Origin: Anadara kagoshimensis
Taxonomy: Eukaryota > Mollusca > Bivalvia > Arcoida > Arcidae
DNA: 64,000 nt
NCBI GenBank assembly: GCA_021292105.1
Contig: CM037872.1
Span: forward strand, 10,380,791-10,444,790
Direction: 5' to 3'
Below the pieces are notes generated by a model that was given only the letters and a program-made list of their open reading frames with translations, ran no database searches and was not told the DNA's origin. Position numbers and translations under genes: made by a program. Below, one piece after another: positions 57,901 through 64,000 of this stretch (its first letter is position 1; every line of letters begins with the position of its first letter).

Positions 57901-59144
57901 TTAAAATAGTTTATATGTTGATTTTAAATGCATTATTTTAATAAAAATCTAAAATCGGCACATGACACCATTAAAGGATTGCTTCGATTTCGCAAGAGCA
58001 TGACTGAAACTGAGGAACGTTTAAGCTCGGGCAACAGCAATACCTCTCCTATCAATGGCCGAGTGGTGAAAGCACGCATCTCATCTCCTAGGTACGAATT
58101 AATCACAAGCAGATCTTAGTGTAAGAGAGGGTGTCAGATCGATCGCTGGAGGCAGATATTTTTTCCGGATACTCCAGTTTCATCCCCCATCTCCCCAGGA
58201 CTGACCGTCTCGATATAAGTAAAAGAAACTTGGCCCTATTTACTCAGCACTCGGGACTGTTCGATATACACAGTACATGCCTGTAAGCTAGCTAACGAAT
58301 TTGTAGCTCATTTCAGCCCCTCGTTCGCTGTTTAGGAAAAAATAGACCGAATTATTTCTGTCATTAACGGCACTTTTTATTGATAAAAAAGGGACGTTTA
58401 CGACAGAAATAATTCGGTCTAGAGGAAAATATGTCCACGAACAGAGCAATAGTAAGTGGAGTGGCGAAAATAGTGGTGTTTTATGGCCAAGTAATGATTT
58501 TTTCAATTATATCGAGGCGGTAAAGTTTGCTATGGTGGAGGAAGCCGGAGTAACCCGAGAAAACCATTGACTTTCGGTAAGCGAATTTACTCACACTAGA
58601 ATCTGTCACGAGTGGGATTCGAACCCAAAGAATGAGAGGTGCTGTGATCTGTTAGCTAGTGCTTTAGACCACTTGGTAACAGGGACCCATTTAAAAAACC
58701 CAACTACACTAGAATTATTCAGAAAAATTGCGATACTAATGATTTCATTTTGACATCATCAATGTTAAATGTATGCGCTCCATGGCAACCATTTGACTCA
58801 CAGAGTTGAAGATCGTTGTAATATCTTTGCATAACATGTTTTTTCATTAATAAACTACAACCTGGAAATTTTTGAAAAAAAATAACTAACTAAAAGTTAA
58901 TGAATATAATCGTCATCAATGATAAACATAAACGTATATACTCAATGGGAATCCATCTGTCTTTTAATACAGGGGTAAATGTTGCATAACATGTTTTTAC
59001 ATTGATAAACTAAAATCTGGAATTTAAAAAAAAGTTAATTAATTAATTAATTAATTAATTATTTAAGAGATAATTAATATAATATTTTGCTTACCTGTTT
59101 CCCTTTTCTCCTTGCTTGATGATGATGTCATCTCTCGTAAATGT
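26962..59144 (-). CDS. Cyclic-nucleotide-binding-domain protein, CNBD2-like (seven exons visible, 5' end outside window)
   Basis: Exons in transcript order: 59,144-59,095; 35,451-35,120; 33,899-33,772; 32,849-32,668; 31,235-31,125; 30,022-28,411; 27,162-26,962. All junctions are GT-AG and the codon phases match, giving 871 residues plus stop. The first cNMP domain begins DDIIIKQGEKGNS-FFVILSGTVSVYI. After a Lys/Glu-rich insert of about 75 residues comes a phosphate-binding cassette with FGEMALL ... RNATI, with Glu and Arg kept. A second cNMP-like domain (VMVRQGEPLIGLHFILKGEA ... HEGEVIGDTEML) lacks the cassette Arg. The tail (about 270-871) is charged and probably disordered. Proteins with this architecture bind cAMP/cGMP; mammalian CNBD2 is linked to sperm function. 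Orthology is inferred from domain order and could be to another two-CNB family. No ATG or promoter is seen. Confidence 0.85.
27163..28410 (-). other. CNBD2-like intron 6
   Basis: 1.25 kb, donor GTAAGTATCC, acceptor TTTTAG. It holds a reverse SINE (27,285-27,600), a MITE fragment (27,662-27,830), a dispersed repeat at about 27,885-28,095 (TATGAGATATGGTCCGGACA, followed by a G run) and a CAGACCTGTCGAAAG-family fragment at about 28,195-28,300. Confidence 0.75.
27285..27600 (-). mobile_element. tRNA-derived SINE, reverse orientation
   Basis: Tail complement AATGGTGTTTAACGTCCCAG at 27,297. Head complement at 27,530-27,600: GTTTGAACCCACGATCGCC (box B) and ATGAGCTACCACAGTGGTC (box A). Confidence 0.85.
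28411..30022 (-). CDS. CNBD2-like large exon
   Basis: 1,612 bp, acceptor TTGTAG before 30,022 and donor GTAAGT after 28,411. It encodes residues 269-805: the end of the second cNMP domain (INLCSIHEGEVIGDTEML, DVFILDTKNFERLIGK), a helical stretch, then a long Lys/Ser/Glu-rich tail with KDKRKLKKKKTHSEP and the doubled phrase NVKWKGKN/NTKWKSRK. Confidence 0.93.
30023..31124 (-). other. CNBD2-like intron 5
   Basis: 1.1 kb. It holds a partial R2 copy (30,450-30,600), a longer R2 copy (30,618-30,935) and a degraded MITE fragment near 30,085-30,170. No other feature seen. Confidence 0.65.
31125..31235 (-). CDS. CNBD2-like exon (111 bp)
   Basis: Acceptor TTTCAG before 31,235, donor GTAATA after 31,125. 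It encodes GEATVTVEPHKHPKQYPHLW and FEAGMDIYAMEFEYL with split codons at both ends matching neighbours (K231, R268). It is part of the second cNMP domain. Confidence 0.92.
31236..32667 (-). other. CNBD2-like intron 4
   Basis: 1.4 kb. It holds an R2 copy (about 31,340-31,670), a MITE-like repeat at 32,107-32,293 (termini ACCGTGAAACCTGT and GGGTTGAACTGT, interior GGAACCAGTAAAAGTGGCCT) and a reverse SINE (about 32,300-32,592). Confidence 0.7.
32668..32849 (-). CDS. CNBD2-like exon (182 bp), start of second cNMP domain
   Basis: Acceptor TTTTCAG before 32,849, donor GTAAGTG after 32,668. It encodes AEQEQVFKEISDFIEAHPFF and then KFKKLLEMSLRKESYVFDTV, MVRQGEPLIGLHFIL. Helix-then-beta layout is typical of a cNMP domain. 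Confidence 0.93.
32850..33771 (-). other. CNBD2-like intron 3
   Basis: Contains an inverted-end repeat at about 32,890-33,285 (TTCTTTAATTAAGATTTTCC against AATTTCTCAGTTAAGGAATG) and a fragment of the GTAAAAGTGGCCT repeat at 33,525-33,652. Confidence 0.6.
33772..33899 (-). CDS. CNBD2-like exon with phosphate-binding cassette
   Basis: Acceptor TTACAG before 33,899, donor GTAAGAC after 33,772. It encodes PGKAFGEMALLQRDSLRNAT and IIADEDCDLLVIGQELYERS. FGE and the Arg of RNATI match cassette residues that contact the cyclic phosphate and ribose in the family. Confidence 0.93.
33900..35119 (-). other. CNBD2-like intron 2, with three R2 copies
   Basis: R2 copies: reverse 34,355-34,495, forward about 34,505-34,830, reverse about 34,840-35,065 (GTGTAGCTAGCTAAACAGGA ... 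CACCCGGCCTCACTTCCCTG). The last two form a large inverted pair. Nothing else recognised. Confidence 0.65.
35120..35451 (-). CDS. CNBD2-like exon with charged insert
   Basis: Acceptor TTGCAG before 35,451, donor GTAGGT after 35,120. It encodes FFVILSGTVSVYIDPRM, a Lys/Glu/Ser low-complexity insert, then DRSKYGKFIVTYG, which continues to PGKAFGE in the next exon. The insert interrupts the first cNMP beta-barrel between canonical strands. Confidence 0.92.
35836..36100. repeat. Left subterminal motif cluster
   Basis: Twelve copies of (A/C)CCGATA(A/T)TGTAAT-like motifs spaced about 13-35 bp. The inverse cluster is at 41,238-41,497. Confidence 0.9.
36160..36400. repeat. (TC)n, then (ATCT)n/(TTTC)n microsatellites
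   Basis: (TC)n at about 36,169-36,204; TATC and TTTC tracts at about 36,332-36,400. Mirrored by GA and GATA/GGAT tracts at 41,093-41,166 and 40,869-40,975. Confidence 0.9.
37245..38480. repeat. Palindrome-rich block inside the 5.66-kb element
   Basis: The hairpin with 63-67-bp arms at 37,326-37,392 and 37,412-37,474 is the clearest. The phrase ACTATTTTGGCATAGTGTCC recurs near 37,289 and 38,331, with a variant (TTTTGGCACAGTGTCC) near 38,173 and the inverse GGACACTATGCCACAATAGT near 38,249. A G run is at 37,882-37,898. Probably one or more nested elements. Confidence 0.6.
38880..39245. repeat. Dispersed invertebrate-type repeat and R2 fragment
   Basis: TAGCTCACCTGGTGTGCGTT ... AATCTTCTCCTCTGAAAGTA ... 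CTGGACCAATTTGAACCAAA resembles a repeat common in marine invertebrate genomes (from memory). R2 pieces follow (GCGAGATCAGGTGGTCCGGA). Confidence 0.5.
40623..40713. repeat. (AT)n microsatellite
   Basis: Almost uninterrupted AT dinucleotides, about 90 bp, inside the 5.66-kb element. Confidence 0.95.
41570..42110. repeat. R2 fragment followed by a SINE
   Basis: R2 reverse piece at 41,590-41,690 (GCGGAGCACCTGGTCTCACT). The SINE at about 41,748-42,100 has a degraded head (CCATTACGGTATCTCAGTGC) and body (AAGCATTCGGTATTTATAAA, AAGGTAGGCGTAGC). Confidence 0.6.
42436..42812. mobile_element. MITE of the CAGACCTGTCGAAAG family, composite
   Basis: Left end TACAGACCTGTCAAAAGTTT and right end TGTTAAACTTTCGACAGGCC plus TGTATTG. 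A second right-end-like piece lies inside (ATTCGTTAGCTTAGTGTTAA), suggesting two merged copies. Confidence 0.7.
43005..43635. repeat. 42-bp tandem repeat
   Basis: Units such as CAAACCAATCATAATGTCGT plus TTACATTGTTAGACAACATTGA. The spacing between three successive CAAACCA(A/G)TC starts near 43,326 is 42 bp. The first units are irregular. Being a multiple of 3, it leaves long frames open (139 codons on the minus strand), which I do not consider genes. Confidence 0.9.
43880..44545. repeat. Tandem repeat of about 130-145 bp, five units
   Basis: Each unit has CTCTTCGACAACAGAGTCCC-type text, ATAACAAAATAAGATTTTTT, ACATAAACAAATCA and ATGTTACGTTTCTA. Starts near 43,905, 44,035, 44,167, 44,312 and 44,456. 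Confidence 0.85.
45274..45735. mobile_element. Two MITEs of the CAGACCTGTCGAAAG family in tandem
   Basis: Copy 1 at 45,274-45,494 and copy 2 at 45,508-45,735. Both have TAGGC(T/A)TCTAG(A/G)CCCCTCAT and a TCTTGGCAG phrase, a shared subfamily feature. Confidence 0.8.
45736..45880. repeat. Short direct repeat
   Basis: GGGCAAACTAATA...GTCC(G/A)CCAGGAAT and GCCTGAAATCTCAAGTTTTT occur twice, about 65-75 bp apart. Confidence 0.75.
46610..46885. repeat. (GA)n and (AATA)n microsatellites
   Basis: (GA)n at 46,618-46,667 and AATAAATAA-type tract at 46,842-46,882. Confidence 0.9.
47132..47392. mobile_element. MITE-like repeat with inverted ends
   Basis: Left TTTCACAATCTTTCCTTAAC and right GTTAAGAAATGGTTGTGAAG form imperfect inverted ends. 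Relatives at about 32,890-33,285 and 61,803-62,105. Confidence 0.65.
47556..47700. repeat. 51-bp tandem repeat, three units
   Basis: CCGGAAATCGTAAAATCACG with ATGACGAGACTTACAAA, repeated three times with few changes. Confidence 0.85.
48212..48380. mobile_element. MITE of the ACAGTTAAACCTG family
   Basis: Termini ACAGTTAAACCTGCC and GTTTGACTGT are inverted. The interior GGAACCAGTAAAAGTGGCCT is shared with 32,107-32,293 and, in part, 33,525-33,652, 40,780-40,860 and 63,415-63,460. Confidence 0.7.
48508..49056. mobile_element. MITE cluster of the CAGACCTGTCGAAAG family, rearranged
   Basis: Left end TACAGATCTGTCGAAAGTTC at about 48,510. Two right-half pieces (GCGGCCACACAACAGCC near 48,767 and GCGGCCATTCACCAGCC near 48,977) follow, the second ending AGTGTTAAACTTTTGACATA. 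Confidence 0.6.
49915..50140. mobile_element. MITE of the GACCTGTCCGCTTGACC family
   Basis: Left AACAACATTGACCTGTCCGC and right GGTCAAGCGGGCAGGTTAAT. The interior shares GGGTAGTGTTAGGATT and CCCTATCTATACATAAATG with 22,838-23,070. Confidence 0.8.
50664..50738. repeat. (AT)n(GT)n compound microsatellite
   Basis: AT repeats at 50,665-50,689 followed by TG repeats at 50,691-50,735. Confidence 0.95.
50760..50915 (-). repeat. tRNA-derived SINE-like element, reverse
   Basis: On the minus strand the head reads GGGCATGGCCTAAGTTGTAC (box A-like) with GTGGGTTCAATCATC (box B-like). The body follows to about 50,760. It may be a further SINE family. Confidence 0.5.
51430..52165 (+). repeat. Cluster of partial SINEs
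   Basis: A SINE body at 51,435-51,575 (GGTAGGTCTGACCAATTGCG, GTTACGGCAGGCGTGGTACG), a MITE end at 51,590-51,632, then two copies of a second SINE type at 51,668-51,830 and 52,010-52,155 (GGTTCGAATCCCATTGG; TGGTTTCCTCCACACTATCC; CCGACCGCCTCGATTTTAAG). Confidence 0.6.
53130..53480. repeat. R2 reverse fragment and (TC)n tracts
   Basis: R2 reverse text CACACGTGGCAGTTGCACCT and AAGCACCTGGTCTCACTTCC at 53,145-53,300. (TC)n at 53,388-53,404 and 53,437-53,470. Confidence 0.7.
53775..54095. repeat. (TG)n-rich low-complexity tract
   Basis: Long stretch of TGTG/TGCG variants. It opens a Cys/Val-rich frame that I reject as a gene. Confidence 0.9.
54717..54935. repeat. (GA)n tracts, three
   Basis: GA runs at 54,717-54,761, 54,790-54,800 and 54,868-54,930. 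They are separated by similar spacers (ACATGTAAAAT..GTACA, ATGTAAACGTGTACAACAGG), suggesting a tandemly repeated host unit. Confidence 0.85.
55905..56292. repeat. Head-to-head inverted pair of SINEs
   Basis: Reverse copy 55,905-56,143 (AATGGGGTTTTATGTCCCAG ... GAGTGCTTGGCAAGAGAACA) joined to a forward 3' half 56,143-56,292 (AAGGTTGACGTGGTACG ... GACTGGGACGTTAAACACCA). Confidence 0.75.
57213..57712. repeat. Three-unit tandem repeat of about 175-185 bp
   Basis: Units start at ATCGTTAAGGCAGAAAATTC-type text (57,228, 57,413, 57,587). All include AAATAAGGTTACAC(C/T)ATTT and ATGTTAGACATAGTTT plus CAATCAG(A/C)CTTATC. The start is a half of the palindromic element at 3,416-3,510. Confidence 0.85.
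58050..58240 (+). repeat. Second-type SINE, forward
   Basis: Head ATGGCCGAGTGGTGAAAGCA is tRNA-like (box A). The tail includes CCGTCTCGATATAAGTAAAA. Confidence 0.6.
58347..58423. repeat. Hairpin with about 27-bp arms
   Basis: AGACCGAATTATTTCTGTC pairs with GACAGAAATAATTCGGTCT. The pairing of the inner bases is weaker. Confidence 0.8.
58497..58690 (-). repeat. Second-type SINE, reverse
   Basis: Reverse tail TTTTTCAATTATATCGAGGC plus GGT. Reverse head GTGGGATTCGAACCC (box B) and TTTAGACCACTTGGTAAC (box A). Its tail resembles the 68-bp satellite unit at 12,526-14,733. Confidence 0.75.
59095..59144 (-). CDS. CNBD2-like 50-bp exon
   Basis: Acceptor TTTCCAG before 59,144, donor GTAAGC after 59,095. 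It encodes TFTRDDIIIKQGEKGN plus two bases completing Ser with the next exon, the beta-strand leading into a cNMP domain. Upstream exons are not found to the right and presumably lie outside the window. Confidence 0.85.
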
Positions 59145-59373
59145 CTGGAAATTACAGTGTTTTAATATATCCACCAGAACTCCTTTTTAATAGATAGAAA
59201 AAACAAAATTGCAATGTAATTTTGCCAAAAAATAATAGAGAACTCATAGTTTTAATAATACTTGTTTATGTAATCCATTTTGTAAGTGCGAAATTTTCAA
59301 ACAAAGTATTGAATTTCCGTTTTAATTGCAATGTAATTTGTCCACTTCTAACTGAGAAACGTTTCACATACCG

Positions 59374-59620
59374 TACAGACCTGTCTAAAAGTTAACACTA
59401 AGTTAACGAATCGATACAACTCATTTCGGCTCCCCGTGAGCTATATTTTGGCAGCTTTAAGACGGCTTCTATCTAGGTTTTGGCAGCTTTAAGACAGCTT
59501 CTATCTAGGTTTTGGCAGGTTTTAAGTCATTAACTATCCATATATCTCAGCCAGTCGGCAGCCGAGCTTTCGACACCTTTTCTTTAGATCAATGTTAAAC
59601 TTTCGACAGGCCTGTACTGT
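59374..59620. mobile_element. MITE of the CAGACCTGTCGAAAG family
   Basis: Left TACAGACCTGTCTAAAAGTT and right GTTAAACTTTCGACAGGCCT plus GTACTGT. An internal tandem duplication of about 35 bp (GCTTCTATCTAGGTTTTGGC) lengthens it. Confidence 0.85.
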
Positions 59621-59974
59621 GTGTAAATTCCAATTACCGTAACACTATATCAAAACTTTTAAATTTGCATGTAATTTCAACACTTTTAAAATGTCAAAAC
59701 AAAGAATTAAGTATCCAATTTCCTTTTAATTTCTATGTTTCAAATTCGAAAACAAAAATTGCCTGAAGTTAAAACTGAGTAAAACCCAACGAGCTTAAAT
59801 CAATGGGAACAAGGTTTATTTGAATCGCGTATTTTCTTAAGAGATTTTCTCAACAAGATATGATTTGAAACTTTTATCTTGCTAATGGATAAAGTGGATA
59901 TCGGACTAATTCTTTTCTATAGATTAACTGCCGGGTTGTTGATTTATCTGTTGTGTAGTGGAGGCCCCCCCGTA

Positions 59975-60198
59975 ATACAGTACAGACCTGTCGAAAGTTT
60001 AACACTAAGCTAATGAATTAGTACCCAATCGGCTCCTCGCTATCTACTTAGTATATCTCGAAAATTTTCGGCAGCTGTTGTCCATCTCTCGGCAGCTTGT
60101 CTGTCACTGGTGTTAGTCTAATTTCGGTTACTCGACAATTAAGTTTCGGTTCTTTTTCGTCAGCTCGGTGTTTAACTTTTCGACAGGTCTGTACTGTC
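59975..60198. mobile_element. MITE of the CAGACCTGTCGAAAG family, complete
   Basis: Ends TACAGTACAGACCTGTCGAA and GACAGGTCTGTACTGT. About 224 bp. Good reference copy. Confidence 0.88.
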
Positions 60199-60419
60199 GT
60201 TGGGTTTATAGTATCGGTTTGTTTAAAGTCAATGGTTAACATATTTGTGTATCTACAACAAAAATTACAAAAAATGCACTAGATGTTTTTTTTTACTCTC
60301 TTTATTGACAGTTTTTATCATGGCCCGATTGTACATTGGGATTGTTTAGTGCCCGTACTATGGTCAGGGCAAACTGTTCCTCAATCAATGTATAGTTATC
60401 AGAAATGATATCACGAATA

Positions 60420-60718
60420 TATGATTGACTGGTTGATTGAATAGTTTTTACTTCCCAGTTAAGAATATTTCACATACATGTATATTGAAATGTCACCACC
60501 GAACTTTGGGTGAAGAGACGTATTTGAAGTTCAACATTTGTGGTATGCTCAGGACAATGCTTTTAAAGCGTGTCACACTACCATGACACGGTTATAAGGT
60601 CTCTTCCGAAGCTCTTCTTGACTTTCATTTCTAAATGCCGTATGATTGCTGAAAGAACAGGCGGTACCAATTGGTAACCCCGTCAAGGTTTCGAACCCCG
60701 ACCTACCACACGTAAAGG
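60420..60718 (-). mobile_element. tRNA-derived SINE, reverse
   Basis: Tail complement TAGTTTTTACTTCCCAGTTA. Box B complement GGTTTCGAACCCCGACC at about 60,688-60,704. Confidence 0.7.
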
Positions 60719-61077
60719 TAAGTAACGTTAACATCACGTGTGACACAACTCGTCACATGTACTGCATACAAATCATGTGACAGCCTCTCTCATAAAATAT
60801 GTGACGCAATCCCTGCTTGCTTGCATGTCCATAAGTCATTGATTTCAAGATGTGCCGAGCAATATCAAAACAAATCCTCTATCTATCGTAATACCTACTT
60901 GTCGGACACGTCAACGAAATTGTGTTTTTCACAACCCTACTAAATAGTATACTAGTATACAGTAGCCACAAACCACAGAGAACCACGGAAATAGGAAATT
61001 GGAAACCGCGAAAATAAAAATCACAGGAAATACGTAGTCAATTTTCTTTCGCTTTGGAAGATTTTGTGAAGGTTAAA

Positions 61078-61202
61078 GATTGAATGAATGAATGAATAAA
61101 TGAATGAATGAATGAATGAATGAATGAATGAATGAATGAATGAATGATTGAATAAATGAATGAATGAATGAATGAATGAATGAATGAATGAATGAATGAA
61201 TG
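61078..61202. repeat. (GAAT)n microsatellite
   Basis: About 30 GAAT units with two interruptions. It gives a His/Ser-rich minus-strand frame that is not a gene. Confidence 0.95.
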
Positions 61203-61389
61203 GGGTTCTACGTTAGAGCCAAGGATATTTATTTTGTCTGTCAGTTCTGGGAGGATGAAGAAACTGGAAAAATAACAAATGACCATCAGAAGGTGATCTA
61301 AATTTTTTCTCAAACTAGGATCTAGCCCGAGTGCTATTTGAGCCTAGGCGCTGAAAGGCGCTTTGATCCATAAGCGTTCGGTTTAGAGT

Positions 61390-61475
61390 TGAGAGTTGAG
61401 TAATGGATCGAACCCACGACCTCCCACTTACGCAGCGAAAACTCTACCAACTGTGCTACCGCAGTGGTTCAGGCG
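61390..61475 (-). repeat. SINE head fragment, reverse
   Basis: TCGAACCCACGACCTCCCAC and ACCAACTGTGCTACCGCAGT are complements of the box B and box A regions of the main SINE. Confidence 0.7.
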
Positions 61476-61802
61476 TTCGGTTTAGCACACTAGGCTAATA
61501 TGGCACCAATATACTTGAAAGGCTTTAGTGTAAAATACGCTTTCACTTAAGGTAGCTAGTCAAGAAAAATTGTTTGAATTAGCAGGACATACGAAAAAAA
61601 AACGTTTTTGAAGATATTATTCTGCAAATGGACTTTTTATAAACTGATTGTATCTTATTAGCACAAAGGTACATAACTCGAATAACTTTTGAAAAAAAAA
61701 TTAACGACGAGATAAATTGCTTTATCTCCCTTTAAACATGTAAACCCTGAATGTTCGTAAAACCAACGATTTGGAATGTTATATATTAAATAAATTATTC
61801 TT

Positions 61803-62105
61803 GTCCAAGTTTCACAATTATTCCTTAACTAAGATTTTTCTTAACATAAACCTGACTAAATTTTAAGTCTTTGTAGTTTTGTTAACTTTTAATACACCAG
61901 ATTTCCTTGGACTTTAAATGTGGCAAATTTGCAATATTTAGTGGCACTATATATAAAAAAAGTTTCAAAAAATGTAATACTAGTAAGCTACGCGTAGTCT
62001 TCAAAATGTCACCTTAAATATGCGAAAATATTGAAAACTAACAAAATTATTAAGATTTCAAATTTGCAAGATTTTAGTTAAGAAAAATCTGAATCGAGCA
62101 AAAAA
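61803..62105. mobile_element. MITE-like repeat related to 47,132-47,392
   Basis: Starts AAGTTTCACAATTATTCCTT plus AACTAAGATTTTTC; ends AGTTAAGAAAAATCTGAAT, imperfectly inverted. Confidence 0.55.
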
Positions 62106-62612
62106 GCTAATGGCCGAAGAACTACCGAAAGGTAAAATAGCTGTTGTCGAAATATAACTAACGAGGGTCCGAAATGAGCTGCCATTTCGGCACTGGTTCG
62201 TTTGCACGCACTAGTGTTAAACTTTCGACAGGCCTGTTCTGTAGCTTTCATCCAAGGGCAATATCTGAAAACTAAAAACCAAGCCTAGCCGCCTTCTGCC
62301 AAATATACTTTTCATTCAATACGAACTTATTTCCCTACGTATTGGCAGCTAAGATTCTACAAAAGACTGGAATTGAATTTTTATTTTTTTAATTTCCCTT
62401 TTTGGCATTGGAAAATTATTTGTGAACAAAAAAAATTACTCATAAAACTGAAGTAAATAAATAACCCTAGCAAATAAGTTTGCACTTTAACTGAAAATTG
62501 ATATAAGTAATTTTGACACTTAATGAACAAAGAGACAAACTTGTCTTCGATCTGTCGGGGCTGAACAACGAGTTTAGAGTATTCAATTAAAACTAGTATT
62601 TATTTCTTTAAA

Positions 62613-63248
62613 GACAGTACAGCCTATCGAAAGTTTAACAATAAGCTAACGAATAAGTGCTGAATAAGTTAATCTCATTTCGGCCAGTAATTCTCGGCAG
62701 CTTTTCGTCATCTGCTACAGTACAGTCCTGTCCAAAGTTTGACATTAATATAGCAAATTAGTACCGTTTATCTCGGGCCCATCGTGAACTACAGTTGCAC
62801 AGCTTTTTGGCAGCTGTTATCTACAGTACAGGCCTGTCTAAAGTTTAACACCCAGCTAACGAATTCGTGCCGAATCGACAGCTCATATCGGTCCCTCGTT
62901 TGATATATCTATCTCTCGGCAGCTTTTCGACCGCTACCTTTTCATATCCTAGGCACTCGGCAGTCGAGCTTTGACTTCTTTTGGTAAGCTTAGTGTTAAA
63001 CTTTCGACAGGTCTGTACTGTATCTATTGATAGTTTTTCGGTCACTAATTAGCCATATCGCAACCATTCGGTTGCCGGGCTTACACTATTTTTTGTTAGC
63101 TAAGTGTTAAACTTTCGACAGGTCAGTACTATATATATTACTCGACAATTTTTCGGCCACTAGCTAACCAAAGGTCAGTCACTCGGCAGCCGAGCTTCGA
63201 CTTCTTTTCGTTAGCTCAGTGTTAAACTTTCGACAGGTCTGTACTGTA
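62613..63248. mobile_element. Three nested MITEs of the CAGACCTGTCGAAAG family
   Basis: Order of ends is left, left, left, right, right, right. The innermost complete copy is 62,822-63,022. The middle copy starts at 62,716 and resumes at 63,023 to about 63,133. The outer copy starts at about 62,614 and resumes to 63,248. Each junction is at TA. Confidence 0.8.
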
Positions 63249-63479
63249 TTTCTCTGCCTCTAGACACTGGTGTGAAGCTAGCCCGCAATTCTAGCCCGCA
63301 TTTTTTTTAAATATCATCAAGCGGGCAATTCGATCTTATTTAAATACGGTTAATCTTAATATCATTCCATTTATTAATATTTGATATTTAGGGCGACCTG
63401 CTATTGCACACAACTTTTTATAAAGACCACCTGTATATTAAGACCACAGGAACCGTGATTCTAAGTGTGATTACTAAAT

Positions 63480-64000
63480 TACGCATAGGGCGTAAAATGC
63501 GTTTCCCCATCTAGGCCTTTTAACCACGGGTAGATCTATCCAATTGCAACATTTGGTGAAAATTTCAAGAACCCTAGAGGGGTAGAACGGGTCTTACGAG
63601 AGCTCAGAAGGACCATACCCCCCTTTTGATATGTGATTTCGTAAGGACCTGCTACGTTTGAAGTAGCGTACACAGAGAAAATGCGTTTCCCCATCTAGGC
63701 CTTTTAACCACGGGTAGATCTATCCAATTGCAACATTTGGTGAAAATTTCAAGAACCCTAGAGGGGTAGAACGGGTCTTACGAGAGCTCAGAAGGACCAT
63801 ACCCCCCTTTTGATATGTGATTTCGTAAGGACCTGCTACGTTTGAAGTAGCGTACACAGAGAAAATGCGTTTCTCCATCTAGGCCTTTTAACCACGGGTA
63901 GATCTATCCAATTGCGACATTTGGTGAAAATTTCAAGAACCCTAGAGGGTAGAACGGGTCTTACGAGAGCTCAGAAGGACCATACCCCCCTTTTGATATG
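63480..64000. repeat. 184-bp satellite running off the right edge
   Basis: AATGCGTTTCC starts at 63,496, 63,680 and 63,864 (184-bp steps). The first two units look identical; the third has a few changes. GGGTCTTACGAGAGCTCAGA marks each unit. Confidence 0.95.

Larger units (their letters stand above)
35452..59094 (-). other. 23.6-kb CNBD2-like intron
   Basis: Donor GTAAGC below 59,095, acceptor TTGCAG above 35,451. The split Ser codon (AG + T) joins GEKGN to FFVILSG exactly as expected, so no exon is missing. It is filled with the elements listed separately; I find no nested gene. Confidence 0.85.

Noticed and set aside
61038..61313. His/Ser/Phe-rich minus-strand frame
   Set aside because: Translation of the (GAAT)n microsatellite.
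59145..63480. Search for upstream CNBD2-like exons on the minus strand
   Set aside because: No stretch with a matching donor and cNMP-type helix coding was found; the region is filled with MITEs, SINEs and microsatellites.

Overview
The window is eukaryotic, animal DNA, most likely from a bivalve mollusc (an inference). It is AT-rich and gene-poor, introns carry canonical GT-AG sites, and it is packed with tRNA-derived SINEs, short inverted-repeat transposons (MITEs), foldback elements, satellites and microsatellites. The gene content, an intronless TRIM gene with a diverged NHL-like C-terminus duplicated in tandem, fits bivalves, where such genes are greatly expanded. No species can be named from the sequence alone.

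Bases 1-22,800 hold a tandem segmental duplication. Block A (1 to about 6,470) has the 5'-truncated end of a TRIM gene, then repeats, then the inverted 3' end of a sugar-transporter-like MFS gene. Block B (about 9,070 to 16,870 and beyond) has the same order with a complete TRIM gene (8,778-10,745, + strand) and a four-exon MFSD4B/NAGLT1-like MFS gene (16,644-22,774, - strand). The MFS gene carries a one-base deletion that removes its last membrane segment. The blocks differ by datable insertions: a 1.2-kb TIR element and a hAT-like MITE only in A, and a 2.2-kb array of a 68-bp satellite only in B.

Bases 26,962-59,144 hold most of one minus-strand gene with two cyclic-nucleotide-binding domains (CNBD2-like). 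I assembled it from seven exons with matching splice phases. Two of these exons, the 50-bp exon at 59,095-59,144 and the terminal exon at 26,962-27,162, fall outside any long open frame. The first exons lie beyond the right edge. One intron is 23.6 kb long.

That intron carries the most striking object in the window, a 5,662-bp element at 35,836-41,497. It has about 550-bp terminal inverted repeats, TG...CA ends, a 5-bp target duplication (CCTCA) and twelve copies of an ACCGATAATGTAAT-like motif in the left arm, mirrored in the right. I see no transposase in it.

The right end (59-64 kb) is dominated by one TA-flanked MITE family, including a three-level nested insertion, and by a 184-bp satellite that runs off the window.

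The genes do not form a pathway. They are a putative E3 ligase (TRIM), a membrane sugar transporter and a cyclic-nucleotide sensor. Everything else appears to be repeats or unassigned non-coding sequence.
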